Assembly: GCF_946222835.1 (NCBI RefSeq) | Contig: NZ_CAMIHD010000002.1 | Location: 124,001-188,000, forward strand | DNA: 64,000 nucleotides | Reading direction: 5' to 3' | Origin: an uncultured Corynebacterium sp. | Lineage (GTDB): Bacteria; Actinomycetota; Actinomycetes; Mycobacteriales; Mycobacteriaceae | Part shown: piece after piece, positions 53,079 through 62,062 of the stretch | Layout: each line of letters begins with the position of its first letter | How positions within the stretch are numbered: the stretch's first letter is position 1 | The notes under the pieces: generated by a model | The model's database searches: none | The model's input: the letters and a program-made list of their open reading frames with translations, nothing else | Told to the model about the DNA's origin: nothing | Position numbers and translations under genes: made by a program

Positions 53079-53765
53079 CTAGCGGGCGCGGGAATACCGC
53101 AGAAACACCGTGCCATCGTGATCGGCCGCGACATTTTCCAGCTGCATGCGGCGGTGGGAATGCTCGCCTTTAAAAGTGGCCATGGGAGTTTCTACGCCGG
53201 TAGATAGATGAGGATCCAGGGTCAAATACATCTGGTCGATCGCATCGGCGTTCACTAATTGCCCAATCATCCCAGGCCCGCCTTCACATAGCACGCGCTT
53301 AAATCCGCGGTCCTTCAGGATGGATATGTAATCTTGTATGCTTCCTTCCCCGGCATCGCAGACCTCCGCCCCCGTGCTTTGGATAGCCTCGATTCGGGTA
53401 ACGATGTTTTCATCCTCCCAGCTGCTGTGTGGGACCAGGATGATAGGTGGGGTGGTGAAGTCCTTAAAAAAGTCCGAGTTGATGTCGAAATCAAGGCTGC
53501 GGGAAGGCACTGCAATAGGAGCTGGGCGCGAGCCATCGGTGCTAGGCACAACGCCCGAGTAGTCTTCTGCGCGCACCGTTTGCGCGCCCACCAGCACAAC
53601 GTCTGCCCACTCCCGTAGAGCTGCAAAAAGCTGTCCATCGGTGTCATTTCCCATGTCTTCGGAAACGTGGTTCATGGTTGCCGAGCCGGTCAACGTGCTG
53701 ACCATATTCGTGCGGACGGTGAATGCGTCGCCGGAATCAGCCCCCAAAAGCGAAGAGATATCCAT
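53079..53765 (-). CDS. Pyrimidine reductase-like (RibD C-terminal domain) protein
   Basis: The 228-residue protein is a stand-alone dihydrofolate-reductase-fold domain: RTNMVSTLTGSATMN, ADVVLVGAQTVRAEDYSGV, CEGGPGMIGQLV (glycine-rich NADPH loop) and HLSTGVETPM. Actinobacterial members of this group include a second RibD-like reductase with a debated role in folate bypass. It is first in a likely two-gene transcript with the GT87 gene. ATG 53765 has no strong ribosome site. Confidence 0.82.
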   Translation of the reverse strand: MDISSLLGADSGDAFTVRTNMVSTLTGSATMNHVSEDMGNDTDGQLFAALREWADVVLVGAQTVRAEDYSGVVPSTDGSRPAPIAVPSRSLDFDINSDFFKDFTTPPIILVPHSSWEDENIVTRIEAIQSTGAEVCDAGEGSIQDYISILKDRGFKRVLCEGGPGMIGQLVNADAIDQMYLTLDPHLSTGVETPMATFKGEHSHRRMQLENVAADHDGTVFLRYSRAR

Positions 53766-53836
53766 GCCCCCACAGTGTAGCCAAGCTACTAGATACCCGG
53801 CAGGGTAAAGAGCTGGCCGCAGCCGCAGCAGAGGGG

Positions 53837-54760
53837 CTACACCAAGCGGATAAGGATGACTCCCATCAAAATAACTGCAACGCCGATAACTTGGCGCAGT
53901 TCTACGCGGGCACCACGCATACGATCAATAAGAACAGAACCCAACATAGAGCCAAGAAGAGTCGCCACCACAGTAAGTCCCGTGCCAATCTGTGGAACCA
54001 AGGCCGCGTTGCCAAAGACAAACAAGGCGCCTAGGACGCCGCCAACCCACATCCACCATGGGTTAGCCTTACCCTCGGGACGCTCAATGCGAGGGCGCCA
54101 GCGCAAAGCAATATTGAGCACTACCAGCGCGGAGACGCCGATGCTAAAAGAAACTAAAGCCGCACTAACGGGCGATCCGGTGATCTGACCAAGGTGGCCG
54201 TTAATGGCGGATTGGCTTGCGGTAAAGCAGCCAAAAACAAAGCCTGCGAGGCGCCAAAGCCATAACGCCATAGCACTGTCTTCTTGCTTCGTTGGCGCGC
54301 CGGGGCTGGCTACAATAGAAATCACTCCACCGAGGACAACTAGTGCCCCTAGGGCGCGAACCAGGGATAGTGGGGAAGTGGGAGAGTCAAATAGTCCAAA
54401 GTGGTCGATGACAAGGCCCATCATGATCTGGCCCGCGATGGGAAGGACCACGGTCTGGACCGCGCCTAGATGAGGAAACAACAGGATATTTCCGGTAAGC
54501 GCCACCACGCCGAGTAGGCCACCGAACCAAATCCACAGCGGTTCCCCAAAGGCACGGGAAATGCCGAATTCGCCGCCGGTGACGGCTGTCGCGATGACAA
54601 GCAAAGTAATCGTGCCCACAGCAAACGAGATAAGCGAAGAGGAAAACGGCGTGCCAGTAGATGCGCGAAGGCGCGTATTAACTAGGGTCTGAACGGGCAG
54701 AACGAGTCCGGCGATAATGCCTAAGAGAATCCACAACACGTCGGGACACTTTACAGACAT
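53837..54760 (-). CDS. DMT-superfamily transporter (DUF606/YdcZ type, duplicated)
   Basis: The 307-residue protein has about ten hydrophobic segments in two homologous halves: IAGLVLPVQTLVNTRLRAST in the first and CFTASQSAINGHLGQITGSP in the second, each followed by a SLISFAVGT- or ALVSFSIG-type helix. This is the fused form of the DUF606 (YdcZ) family; exported substrate unknown. Start ATG 54760 precedes the first helix; a longer frame to 54778 adds little. It is divergent from the tRNA cluster. Confidence 0.82.
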   Translation of the reverse strand: MSVKCPDVLWILLGIIAGLVLPVQTLVNTRLRASTGTPFSSSLISFAVGTITLLVIATAVTGGEFGISRAFGEPLWIWFGGLLGVVALTGNILLFPHLGAVQTVVLPIAGQIMMGLVIDHFGLFDSPTSPLSLVRALGALVVLGGVISIVASPGAPTKQEDSAMALWLWRLAGFVFGCFTASQSAINGHLGQITGSPVSAALVSFSIGVSALVVLNIALRWRPRIERPEGKANPWWMWVGGVLGALFVFGNAALVPQIGTGLTVVATLLGSMLGSVLIDRMRGARVELRQVIGVAVILMGVILIRLV

Positions 54761-54812
54761 ATAAAGAAACCCGCCCAAGCCCCTATGGAGTGGAGCGGTG
54801 GGCGGGAAATTG

Positions 54813-54884
54813 TGGTCCTAACTGGGATTGAACCAGTGACCTTTCCGGTGTGAACGGAACGCTCTCCCACTGAGCTATAGGACC
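54813..54884 (-). tRNA. tRNA-Val (anticodon CAC)
   Basis: A 72-nt cloverleaf on the minus strand has acceptor arms GGTCCTA/TAGGACC, the anticodon stem TTCCG/CGGAA with loop TTCACAC, and GGTTCAATC in the T arm. No 3' CCA is encoded. Reads GUG. Confidence 0.9.
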
Positions 54885-55097
54885 TTGCGGTGGCTAAATC
54901 TACACCGCCCTAAAATAAAACACCTAATTGGCTGGGCAGGATTGCGCATCAGAAGGAGGCTGCCTGTGGTCCACTGTCTTCGGAGAATCACATCAGTGTG
55001 TTTTGGGATGGTCCGAATGTAAAAAATCGGCGCCGGAAAGAATGCCGCTGGGCTGGGGATTTGGAAACTGGCGCGGAGCACGATAATGTTTCTTCTC

Positions 55098-55126
55098 GCA
55101 CCGCAACGATACAAATTTTGCGGTGC
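55098..55126 (+). promoter_or_regulatory. Perfect inverted repeat at the tRNA-Gly promoter
   Basis: GCACCGCAA (55098-55106) and TTGCGGTGC (55118-55126) flank an 11-bp spacer, 4 bp before the first tRNA-Gly. The spacer contains GATACAAATT, a plausible -10 region. The rest of 54885-55129 shows nothing recognisable. Confidence 0.45.
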
Positions 55127-55129
55127 AAT

Positions 55130-55205
55130 GCGGATGTAGCGCAGTTGGTAGCGCATCACCTTGCCAAGGTGAGGGTCGCGAGTTCGAGTCTCGTCATCCG
55201 CTCCA
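55130..55205 (+). tRNA. tRNA-Gly (anticodon GCC), copy 1, CCA encoded
   Basis: Acceptor GCGGATG/CATCCGC, anticodon stem TCACC/GGTGA with loop TTGCCAA, T arm GAGTTCGAGTC; TCCA at the 3' end includes encoded CCA. Confidence 0.93.
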
Positions 55206-55255
55206 AGACGTTAATCGGTAGTTATTCTGGTTAGCGTGTTGACAATAAAATATCT

Positions 55256-55327
55256 GCGCGATTAGCTCAGTGGGAGAGCGCTTCCCTGACACGGAAGAGG
55301 TCACTGGTTCAATCCCAGTATCGCGCA
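55256..55327 (+). tRNA. tRNA-Val (anticodon GAC), copy 1
   Basis: Acceptor GCGCGAT/ATCGCGC, anticodon stem CTTCC/GGAAG with loop CTGACAC, discriminator A, no encoded CCA. D loop reads AGTGGG. Confidence 0.92.
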
Positions 55328-55372
55328 CAAGGCCCAGAAACGGGCCTAGAAAACCGAGCCTGGTTTTCGAAT

Positions 55373-55448
55373 GCGGATGTAGCGCAGTTGGTAGCGCATC
55401 ACCTTGCCAAGGTGAGGGTCGCGAGTTCGAGTCTCGTCATCCGCTCCA
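55373..55448 (+). tRNA. tRNA-Gly (anticodon GCC), copy 2, CCA encoded
   Basis: Identical to the copy at 55130-55205. It follows tRNA-Val copy 1 after 45 bp that contain two small stems (GGCCC/GGGCC and AAACC/GGTTT). Confidence 0.93.
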
Positions 55449-55478
55449 GCACTGTATTGTGTGAGGCGGTATCGCCAC

Positions 55479-55552
55479 GGTGGAATGGCCGAGTGGTGAG
55501 GCAACGGTCTGCAAAACCGTGCACACGGGTTCGATTCCCGTTTCCACCTCCA
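55479..55552 (+). tRNA. tRNA-Cys (anticodon GCA), CCA encoded
   Basis: Acceptor GGTGGAA/TTCCACC, anticodon stem ACGGT/ACCGT with loop CTGCAAA, followed by T and encoded CCA. It sits between the two copies of the duplicated Val-Gly unit. Confidence 0.92.
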
Positions 55553-55577
55553 GTTAGCGTGGCCACCGGCGACGCCT

Positions 55578-55649
55578 GCGCGATTAGCTCAGCGGGAGAG
55601 CGCTTCCCTGACACGGAAGAGGTCACTGGTTCAATCCCAGTATCGCGCA
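55578..55649 (+). tRNA. tRNA-Val (anticodon GAC), copy 2
   Basis: Identical to copy 1 except that the D loop has C instead of T (55593 against 55271). Confidence 0.92.
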
Positions 55650-55694
55650 CAAGGCCCAGAAACGGGCCTAGAAAACCGAGCCTGGTTTTCGAAT

Positions 55695-55770
55695 GCGGAT
55701 GTAGCGCAGTTGGTAGCGCATCACCTTGCCAAGGTGAGGGTCGCGAGTTCGAGTCTCGTCATCCGCTCCA
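55695..55770 (+). tRNA. tRNA-Gly (anticodon GCC), copy 3, CCA encoded
   Basis: Identical to copies 1 and 2. It ends the cluster and is followed by a strong terminator. Confidence 0.93.
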
Positions 55771-55773
55771 TAT

Positions 55774-55800
55774 AGCCGCTCCCGAAAGGGGCGGCTTTTT
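55774..55800 (+). terminator. Terminator of the tRNA cluster
   Basis: AGCCGCTCCC-GAAA-GGGGCGGCT has a GNRA tetraloop and is followed by TTTTT, ideal for Rho-independent termination. Confidence 0.92.
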
Positions 55801-55869
55801 CTATGTCCTCTGCCGTGTGTGGTGCGATACGCTTGCCCTTATAAAGTCAAAACTCGCGGTGGAGGAGGG

Positions 55870-56100
55870 ATGATGCCACGCACACTGGTGGTGCCGCTAG
55901 TAGTGGGAGCTTGCGGTTGCGCGTCTTTTGTTTCGGGAACTGTGCTTTTCTTTGTGGGCCTTAATGTGGCAGATGCGGGTGACGGCGACGGCAGCGCGGC
56001 GTTTCCTTTGGCGCTCATCGGCGTAGGTACCGTCTTGTTTATTGCTGCACTGATGACTTCTGGTCCGCTTTTTAGTGCCCGAAAGATGGAGCGGGGCTAA
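55870..56100 (+). CDS. Small two-helix membrane protein, unknown
   Basis: The 76-residue protein has two membrane segments (about 5-29 and 42-63) joined by a short Asp/Gly-rich loop. GGAGGAGGG lies just before ATG 55870 (a second ATG follows at once). I recognise no family. Its position after the tRNA terminator suggests its own promoter. The 200-bp gap from 56101 to 56300 shows no other gene; TAGTAT at about 56250 could be a -10 for copC. Confidence 0.55.
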   Translation: MMPRTLVVPLVVGACGCASFVSGTVLFFVGLNVADAGDGDGSAAFPLALIGVGTVLFIAALMTSGPLFSARKMERG

Positions 56101-56300
56101 CGCGGGTCCCGTTGGAATTGAGTCAACTTGCCTTGGATAGTGATAAATACCTCTTTTTATTTCGGAAGTGGAACTCGGTCCCAGTTCAAGCCGACAAATG
56201 TCTCGACGCCCTGCTTGTCGCGATTGCTGTTCTAGCAAGCCCCGCGGCTAGTATGTCTGACAATTCAACTTGTGCATTTCCAACAGCAAAGGAGCTATCT

Positions 56301-56867
56301 ATGGGCTACCGCTTACCTTGGCTGCGCCGCACAGTCGCAGCAGTGGGCACCGCCGCACTGGTTTTGGGCGGGTCGATGCCGGCCGCCTTCGCGCACGATT
56401 CCGTTATTGGCGGTTCGGTCAAAGACGGCGACCAACTCGACGAGTTTCCAAAGGAAATCACCCTCGAGTTTTCTGGCATTCCCAAAGAAGATTTCAATAC
56501 CTTTGCCGTGACCAACGCGGATACGGGAGAGAAGCTTTTTAGCCAGGAACCGCAGCTCCATGAACGGGACCTCACCATTGAGACTCCTGAGGGGGTTAAC
56601 CCTGGCCCAGGCAACTACCAAGTTGGCTTCCAAATCACGTCTTCGGATGGACACGCTACCCGCGGCGGAGTGAAATTTTCCGTCAAAGGTGACGGGTCCG
56701 ACAACAGGGAGGCCGCAGAGTCTGACACGGCAGACCAAGAAGGAACCGAGGGCCTGTCAATGCCGCTGAAAATCATCCTGGGGGTGGGCGGCGTTCTGGC
56801 AATTGCCGCAGTAGTTGCCCTATTTATTGCCAAGTCTCGTCGCATTGATTCGGAAGGTGAAAAATAA
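56301..56867 (+). CDS. copC: CopC-domain copper protein with C-terminal membrane anchor
   Basis: The 188-residue exported protein has a Sec signal peptide (RRTVAAVGTAALVLGGSMPA, cleavage before HDSV), giving the mature N-terminal His typical of CopC, a beta-sandwich with SSDGHATRGGVKFSV carrying copper-ligand Asp-His, then a C-terminal transmembrane helix (about 157-177) and basic tail. AAAGGAG precedes ATG 56301; longer frames are not needed. It is the first gene of a three-gene copper/peroxidase operon and its stop overlaps the next start. Confidence 0.88.
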   Translation: MGYRLPWLRRTVAAVGTAALVLGGSMPAAFAHDSVIGGSVKDGDQLDEFPKEITLEFSGIPKEDFNTFAVTNADTGEKLFSQEPQLHERDLTIETPEGVNPGPGNYQVGFQITSSDGHATRGGVKFSVKGDGSDNREAAESDTADQEGTEGLSMPLKIILGVGGVLAIAAVVALFIAKSRRIDSEGEK

Positions 56868-57469
56868 TGTCTAAGATTTCTAACATTGCCCTTGTGGGCT
56901 TGACAGTGGCCGGCCTCGCCCTGGCAGGTTGCTCCCCACAGAACCAAAATGACTCCACCGAGTCGAAGGCGGATGCCACCACCAGCGCTGCGGAGAAGTC
57001 CTCCTCCGCCGCAGCCGAGGGCCTGACCTTCGAAGATGCCGTCGTGCGCGCCAATGAGGACAAGGACATGACTGCCATTTTTGGCACCTTGGTGAACCAC
57101 ACCGATAAGGACATCGCCATCACCGGATTTTCCACCAGCCTTAACGCCAAGGTGAATCAGATCCATGAGACTGTCGACGGCAAGATGCAGGAAATGTCGA
57201 GCCCGTTGGTAGCTAAAGCCGGCGAGTCCCACGAACTGGCACCAGGCGGTGACCACTTCATGCTCATGGAAATGGAAAACCACATCGCTCCCGGCGAATC
57301 CCTTGACCTCAAAGTGGAACTGGAGGGTGGCGAAGAGCTCGATCTGGGCGAGATTCAAACGCGCAGCATGCCCGCGGGCGATGAGGACTATGGCGATATG
57401 GAAGGCCACGATATGTCCCACATGGAGCACGGGGATATGGAGCACCACATGAAGGGCCACGACCACTAG
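56867..57469 (+). CDS. PCuAC-type copper chaperone lipoprotein
   Basis: The 200-residue protein has a lipobox (LALAGC, Cys about 22), a Ser/Ala-rich linker, and a PCuAC domain with EDKDMTAIFGTLVNH and a His/Met cluster, HFMLMEMENHI. The last 30 residues add a His/Met/Asp-rich tail (for example HDMSHMEHGDMEHHM), a likely extra copper-binding site. Such chaperones hand copper to cytochrome oxidase. TAATG overlaps copC, and the peroxidase gene starts 2 bp after the stop. Confidence 0.87.
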   Translation: MSKISNIALVGLTVAGLALAGCSPQNQNDSTESKADATTSAAEKSSSAAAEGLTFEDAVVRANEDKDMTAIFGTLVNHTDKDIAITGFSTSLNAKVNQIHETVDGKMQEMSSPLVAKAGESHELAPGGDHFMLMEMENHIAPGESLDLKVELEGGEELDLGEIQTRSMPAGDEDYGDMEGHDMSHMEHGDMEHHMKGHDH

Positions 57470-57471
57470 TT

Positions 57472-58698
57472 ATGTCTGGATTCAGCAGAAGGGGATTTCT
57501 CACCGGCGCTGCGGTTTCGACTAGCGCCTTCGCGTTGGCAGGCTGCAATAACCAGGGTTCTTCCCCGGGTGCTGAGGCCCAGGAGCAGCCTGCGCTTGCC
57601 GACGCCCTCGTGGCTTTCGACGGCGAGCATCAGGCGGGCATTGCTACTGCAGAGCAGGCGCACCTGAATTTGGTGGGGTTTGACCTTAAAAGGGGCGTCG
57701 ACAAGCGGGAGTTTGCCAACCTCATGAAGCTGTGGACCGAGGACGCCCGCGCGCTGTGCACCGGGGAGCCGCCGCTAGGCACGCTGGAGCCAGAAATGGT
57801 GCAACAGCCCGCCAATTTGACCATCACTTGCGGTCTAGGCCAGAAGGTTTTCTCCCTGCTCGGCGTGGAGAAGCCACGCTGGTTGGGAGACGTGCGTTCC
57901 TTTAAGCGCGATGAACTGCAACGACAATGGGGACAAAGCGATATTGTCCTGCAGATTTGTTGCGATGATCCTCTGATGAATACCTACGCCCTGCGTCATA
58001 TGGTGCGTGCCAGTGAGCACTATGCCAGTGTGAAGTGGCTGCAGCAGGGGTTTATTAATGCCTATGGCAGCCAAGAAAAGGGCGCTACCGCGCGCAATAT
58101 GTTCGGCCAAAAGGACGGCACCGTTAATCCGCGCAGCGAGGAAGATTTTGCGGCCCAAGTGTGGATCGATAAGGGGCCGAAGTGGGCGCAAGGCGGAACG
58201 GCGATGGTAGTGCGTCGCATTCGCATGAATGTGGATACGTGGGAGAAGCTCGATCGCTCCTCCCGCGAAAATGCGGTGGGCCGCAAGCTTGACACTGGCG
58301 CCCCGCTTACTGGAGAGGATGAGTTTGATGCCGCGGACTTCAACGCGGTGGATGACTATGGCTTGCCGGTGATTGATAAAAACTCGCACATGGCCCTCGC
58401 CGCCCCGCCGGTGGACCATCCAGAGCAGCGCATCCTGCGCCGTCCGTATAACTATGAACTGGCTCCCGACGGGAAGGAGGGGCAGCTTTCCAATATCGGC
58501 CAGGTTTTCATCTGCTACCAACAGGATCCCACCAAGCAATTCGAGCCTATCCAGGCCCGTTTGGATAAATCTGACCTGATGAATGAGTGGCTGACCCATA
58601 TCGGCTCCGCTATGTATTTCTGCCCGCCGGGCACCCTCGATGCGGATGGACGCGAATCATGGTGGGCAAAATCGCTTTGCGAGCACGCAGGGTTGTAG
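57472..58698 (+). CDS. Dyp-type heme peroxidase (EfeB-like), Tat exported
   Basis: The 408-residue protein begins FSRRGFLTGA (twin-arginine signal) and also has LAGC at about 19-22, so it may be lipidated after Tat export. The Dyp core includes FGQKDGTVNP (GxxDG, catalytic Asp), TAMVVRRIRMNVDTW with the proximal region, and FICYQQDPTKQFEPIQ. Dyp peroxidases of this group remove iron from heme or oxidise dyes and lignin-like compounds. It is in an operon with copC and the copper chaperone, as in other corynebacteria. It contains an exact copy of the repeated word (57593-57604). Confidence 0.88.
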   Translation: MSGFSRRGFLTGAAVSTSAFALAGCNNQGSSPGAEAQEQPALADALVAFDGEHQAGIATAEQAHLNLVGFDLKRGVDKREFANLMKLWTEDARALCTGEPPLGTLEPEMVQQPANLTITCGLGQKVFSLLGVEKPRWLGDVRSFKRDELQRQWGQSDIVLQICCDDPLMNTYALRHMVRASEHYASVKWLQQGFINAYGSQEKGATARNMFGQKDGTVNPRSEEDFAAQVWIDKGPKWAQGGTAMVVRRIRMNVDTWEKLDRSSRENAVGRKLDTGAPLTGEDEFDAADFNAVDDYGLPVIDKNSHMALAAPPVDHPEQRILRRPYNYELAPDGKEGQLSNIGQVFICYQQDPTKQFEPIQARLDKSDLMNEWLTHIGSAMYFCPPGTLDADGRESWWAKSLCEHAGL

Positions 58699-58775
58699 AA
58701 TAGCTATCCGTAAATTTAAATAGCGGAAGCGGCCAGGTATGCCGCCGACGCACGAGCGCAAAAAGGAGCGCGATT

Positions 58776-60839
58776 ATGGCGGAACTCATCCCCGCAGTAC
58801 CGGTCAATTACGATTCCTTCACCGTACCCGCCGGCCAGGCCGTGGGTGCAGCAATGCGAGAGCTCAACCTTCCCAACAAGGGCCCAGAGGCTGTCGTAGT
58901 CGTTCGCAGCGAGGATGGCACTCTCTTTGATTTGTCGCATACCCCCGACACGGAATCCACCTTCACCCCGGTAGCCGCCTGCGAGGAAGACGGCCGCGCC
59001 GTAATCCGCCACTCTTGCGGTCACGTCATGGCCCAGGCCGTGCAGGCCGGGTTCCCCGGCACCAAGCTGGGCATCGGCCCGGCCATTGAGAATGGCTTCT
59101 ACTTCGATTTCCAGACCGCCGAGCCTTTTACCCCAGAAGATCTCAAGGCGATTGAAAAGCGCATGAAGAAGATCATCAAGGGCGGCCAGCGCTTCGAGCG
59201 CCACGTCTATGAATCCGCGGAGGAAGCGGAAAAGGCCCTCGCCGAGGAGCCTTTCAAGCTCGAGCTGGTCCAAGACAAGGGCAACGTTGACCCTGACTCC
59301 GACGAGGCCGCAGAAGTCGGTTCTGGCGATCTCACCCACTATGACAACATCAACCCGCGCACCGGGGAAGTAGAGTGGTTCGATCTCTGCCGCGGACCGC
59401 ACGTGCCGACCACCAAGTACATCCCGGCTTTCACGCTGACCCGTTCTTCAGCTGCCTACTGGCGCGGTGACCAGTCCAAGGCTGGCCTGCAGCGCATTTA
59501 CGGAACCGCTTTTGAGTCCAAGGAGGCGCTGGAGGCCTACCAAACCATGGTGGAAGAGGCTGAAAAGCGCGACCACCGCCGCCTGGGGCAGGAACTAGAT
59601 CTCTTCTCCTTCCCAGATGAGATAGGCTCCGGCTTCCCGGTATTCCACCCGAATGGCGCGACCGTTCGCATGGAGATGGAAAACCACTCTCGCAACCGCC
59701 ACGTACAGGCTGGGTACTCCTTTGTTAATACCCCGCATATCACCAAGGGCGACCTATTCAAGAAGTCTGGCCACCTGGACTTCTACGCTGACGGCATGTT
59801 CCCGCCGATGCAGCTCGATGGCGAATATGACGAAGAGGGCAATACTGTCAAGGAACCGCAGGACTACTACGCCAAGCCCATGAACTGCCCGATGCACAAC
59901 CTGATTTTTGCATCCCGTGGCCGTTCCTACCGCGAGTTGCCGCTGCGCCTATTTGAGTTCGGCACCGTCTACCGCTACGAAAAGTCCGGCGTGGTCCACG
60001 GTCTCACCCGTGCCCGCGGTTTTACCCAGGACGATGCGCACATTTACTGCACCGAAGAACAGCTGGAAGAAGAACTCACCAAGGTCCTGGACTTCATCAT
60101 CTCCCTGCTGAAGGACTATGGCCTGTCTGATTTCTACCTAGAGCTTTCCACCAAGGATCCGAATAAGTTCGTAGGTTCCGATGAGATTTGGGAGCGCTCT
60201 ACTTCCATCTTGCAATCGGTCGCGGAAAAGTCCGGCCTCGAACTGGTACCGGACCCAGCAGGCGCAGCATTCTACGGACCCAAGATTTCGGTCCAGGCCC
60301 GCGATGCTATCGGCCGTACCTGGCAGATGTCTACCGTGCAATTGGACTTCAATCTGCCGGAGCGCTTCGAGCTGGAATACACCGCTTCGGACGGAACAAA
60401 GAAGCGCCCGATTATGATTCACCGTGCGCTCTTCGGCTCCATTGAGCGTTTCTTCGGTGTGCTGCTGGAGCACTATGCCGGCGCCTTCCCAGCATGGCTG
60501 GCACCGCACCAGGTGGTGGGCATTCCGGTGGCCGATGAATTCTCCCCGCATCTCGAAGAGGTTGCCGCGCAGCTGCGCCAGAGGGGTATCCGCGCCGATG
60601 TGGATACCTCTGATGACCGCATGCAGAAGAAGATCCGCAATCACACCACTGCTAAGGTCCCATTCATGTTGGTCGCTGGTGCCCGCGATGTGGAGGCCGG
60701 TGCTGTTTCCTTCCGCTTCTTGGACGGTACCCAGGTCAATGGTGTGCCAGTGAACGAAGCCGTGGAGCTCATTGCTGCTTGGGTAGCAGAGCGCAATAAC
60801 GAGCAGCCGACCGAAGAGCTCATCAGTGCCCGACGCTAA
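58776..60839 (+). CDS. thrS: Threonyl-tRNA synthetase
   Basis: The 687-residue class II synthetase has an N-terminal TGS domain (about 1-65), an editing domain with [12 protein letters not shown], and the catalytic core with [10 protein letters not shown] (zinc Cys), [20 protein letters not shown] and a C-terminal anticodon domain ([20 protein letters not shown]). AAAAAGGAG precedes ATG 58776. No T-box is visible in the 77-bp leader. It starts a long operon through pimA; the next start overlaps its stop. Confidence 0.97.
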   Translation: MAELIPAVPVNYDSFTVPAGQAVGAAMRELNLPNKGPEAVVVVRSEDGTLFDLSHTPDTESTFTPVAACEEDGRAVIRHSCGHVMAQAVQAGFPGTKLGIGPAIENGFYFDFQTAEPFTPEDLKAIEKRMKKIIKGGQRFERHVYESAEEAEKALAEEPFKLELVQDKGNVDPDSDEAAEVGSGDLTHYDNINPRTGEVEWFDLCRGPHVPTTKYIPAFTLTRSSAAYWRGDQSKAGLQRIYGTAFESKEALEAYQTMVEEAEKRDHRRLGQELDLFSFPDEIGSGFPVFHPNGATVRMEMENHSRNRHVQAGYSFVNTPHITKGDLFKKSGHLDFYADGMFPPMQLDGEYDEEGNTVKEPQDYYAKPMNCPMHNLIFASRGRSYRELPLRLFEFGTVYRYEKSGVVHGLTRARGFTQDDAHIYCTEEQLEEELTKVLDFIISLLKDYGLSDFYLELSTKDPNKFVGSDEIWERSTSILQSVAEKSGLELVPDPAGAAFYGPKISVQARDAIGRTWQMSTVQLDFNLPERFELEYTASDGTKKRPIMIHRALFGSIERFFGVLLEHYAGAFPAWLAPHQVVGIPVADEFSPHLEEVAAQLRQRGIRADVDTSDDRMQKKIRNHTTAKVPFMLVAGARDVEAGAVSFRFLDGTQVNGVPVNEAVELIAAWVAERNNEQPTEELISARR

Positions 60840-61428
60840 AAAGACGCACCACACCGACAGCGCCGCCGCTTCCCAAAGTCAAGCGGCGGCGGAAGAAGCC
60901 TTCGTTGACACAGGCGCCGGCGAGCCGGATCGTCTAGAGCGGCTGTGGGCTCCTTATCGCATGGCCTATATAGCCAAGCGTTCTAAGGATCCCTTTGTTG
61001 CAGCGCCCCAAGGCAGCGACGAGGACGGGCTTATCATCGCTCGCGGCAAAACCGTATACGCATTGCTGAACCTGTTTCCGTATAACGCTGGGCACCTAAT
61101 GGTGGTGCCTTATCGGAAAGAATCGCAGCTTGAGAACCTCACTCAAGAGGAGTCTCAAGAGCTAATGGCGTTTGCGCAAAAGGCGGTTAGGGTGCTCAAG
61201 CGAGTCTCGCGCCCTGAAGCTATTAACGTAGGCCTGAACTTGGGACGTGCCTCCGGCGGCTCGGTGGGAGATCACTTGCACCTGCATGTGGTGCCAAGGT
61301 GGCCCGGGGATAGTAACTTTATGACTGTCCTCGATGGGACTAAGGTATTACCGCAGCTTCTGCAGGATACGCGCCGCGTGCTGGCAGAGGGTTGGCGCGA
61401 GATGGAAGAGGAGGATTCGCGTGCTTAG
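60826..61428 (+). CDS. HIT-family nucleotide hydrolase/phosphorylase
   Basis: The 200-residue protein carries the histidine triad [10 protein letters not shown] (about residues 149-158) and upstream [15 protein letters not shown]. The actinobacterial homologue encoded between thrS and pgsA acts as an Ap4A phosphorylase, which could be its job here. Start GTG 60826 overlaps thrS by 14 bp, and its end overlaps pgsA. The N-terminal 30 residues are Ala/Ser/Gln-rich. Confidence 0.88.
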   Translation: MPDAKKTHHTDSAAASQSQAAAEEAFVDTGAGEPDRLERLWAPYRMAYIAKRSKDPFVAAPQGSDEDGLIIARGKTVYALLNLFPYNAGHLMVVPYRKESQLENLTQEESQELMAFAQKAVRVLKRVSRPEAINVGLNLGRASGGSVGDHLHLHVVPRWPGDSNFMTVLDGTKVLPQLLQDTRRVLAEGWREMEEEDSRA

Positions 61429-62026
61429 CGTGCATGGGCGAAAGCCCGCCGCCGTGGTGGTGGAACCTATAGCCAAGGCCTTTTTGAAGTTAGGCCTGAC
61501 CCCGAATGTGGTCACGGTTGTGGGAACCATTGTCACCATTGCGATCTCGGTGGTCCTCATTCCAACCGGGCATCTTTTTGCCGCAGCCGTTTTGTCTGGC
61601 CTCTTTGCAGCCTTCGACATGCTTGATGGCACCATGGCGCGTCTGACTGGCAAAGCTACTGCCTTTGGTGCGACCTTGGATGCTTCGTGTGACCGTATTA
61701 CTGACGGCGCATTGTTTAGCGCCATTGCCTGGTGGTTGATTTATTCTGCGGATTCTTCCCGCATTACGGTCATTGCCTGCTTTGTCACCTTGGTATGTTC
61801 CCAGGTCATCTCCTATATCAAGGCTAGGGGAGAGGCATCCGGTTTCAAGATGGTCGGCGGCCTAATTGAACGCCCGGAACGGCTTATCTTGGGCTTGGGC
61901 GGCATTGGCCTCGAGGGCCTTGGCGTTCCGCATGCCATCGAGGTAGCGCTGTGGATCCTTGCCATCGGTTCTATCTTTACCGTGTGCCAGCGTATGGTTA
62001 TCGCTGCCCGTCAGGAGCAGCACTAG
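61421..62026 (+). CDS. pgsA: Phosphatidylinositol-phosphate synthase (CDP-alcohol phosphatidyltransferase)
   Basis: The 201-residue membrane enzyme has about six helices and the CDP-alcohol motif DGTMARLTGKATAFGATLDA SCD in short form: DGTMAR, eight residues, G, then D and D spaced by three. In this lineage it joins inositol-3-phosphate to CDP-diacylglycerol, the first step of phosphatidylinositol and PIM synthesis. Start GTG 61421 overlaps the HIT stop. patA follows after 36 bp. Confidence 0.92.
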   Translation: MLSVHGRKPAAVVVEPIAKAFLKLGLTPNVVTVVGTIVTIAISVVLIPTGHLFAAAVLSGLFAAFDMLDGTMARLTGKATAFGATLDASCDRITDGALFSAIAWWLIYSADSSRITVIACFVTLVCSQVISYIKARGEASGFKMVGGLIERPERLILGLGGIGLEGLGVPHAIEVALWILAIGSIFTVCQRMVIAARQEQH

Positions 62027-62062
62027 CTCGCGCTGCACCGCCTAAACCAGGAGGTTTACACC

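Larger units (their letters stand above)
55256..55770 (+). repeat. 193-bp Val-Gly tRNA unit duplicated around tRNA-Cys
   Basis: Bases 55256-55448 and 55578-55770 are the same length and differ at one position in the tRNA-Val D loop, including an identical 45-bp spacer. tRNA-Cys lies between. Confidence 0.9.

Noticed and set aside
58699..58775. T-box or other riboswitch before thrS
   Set aside because: The leader is only 77 bp, with no specifier stem or T-box sequence.
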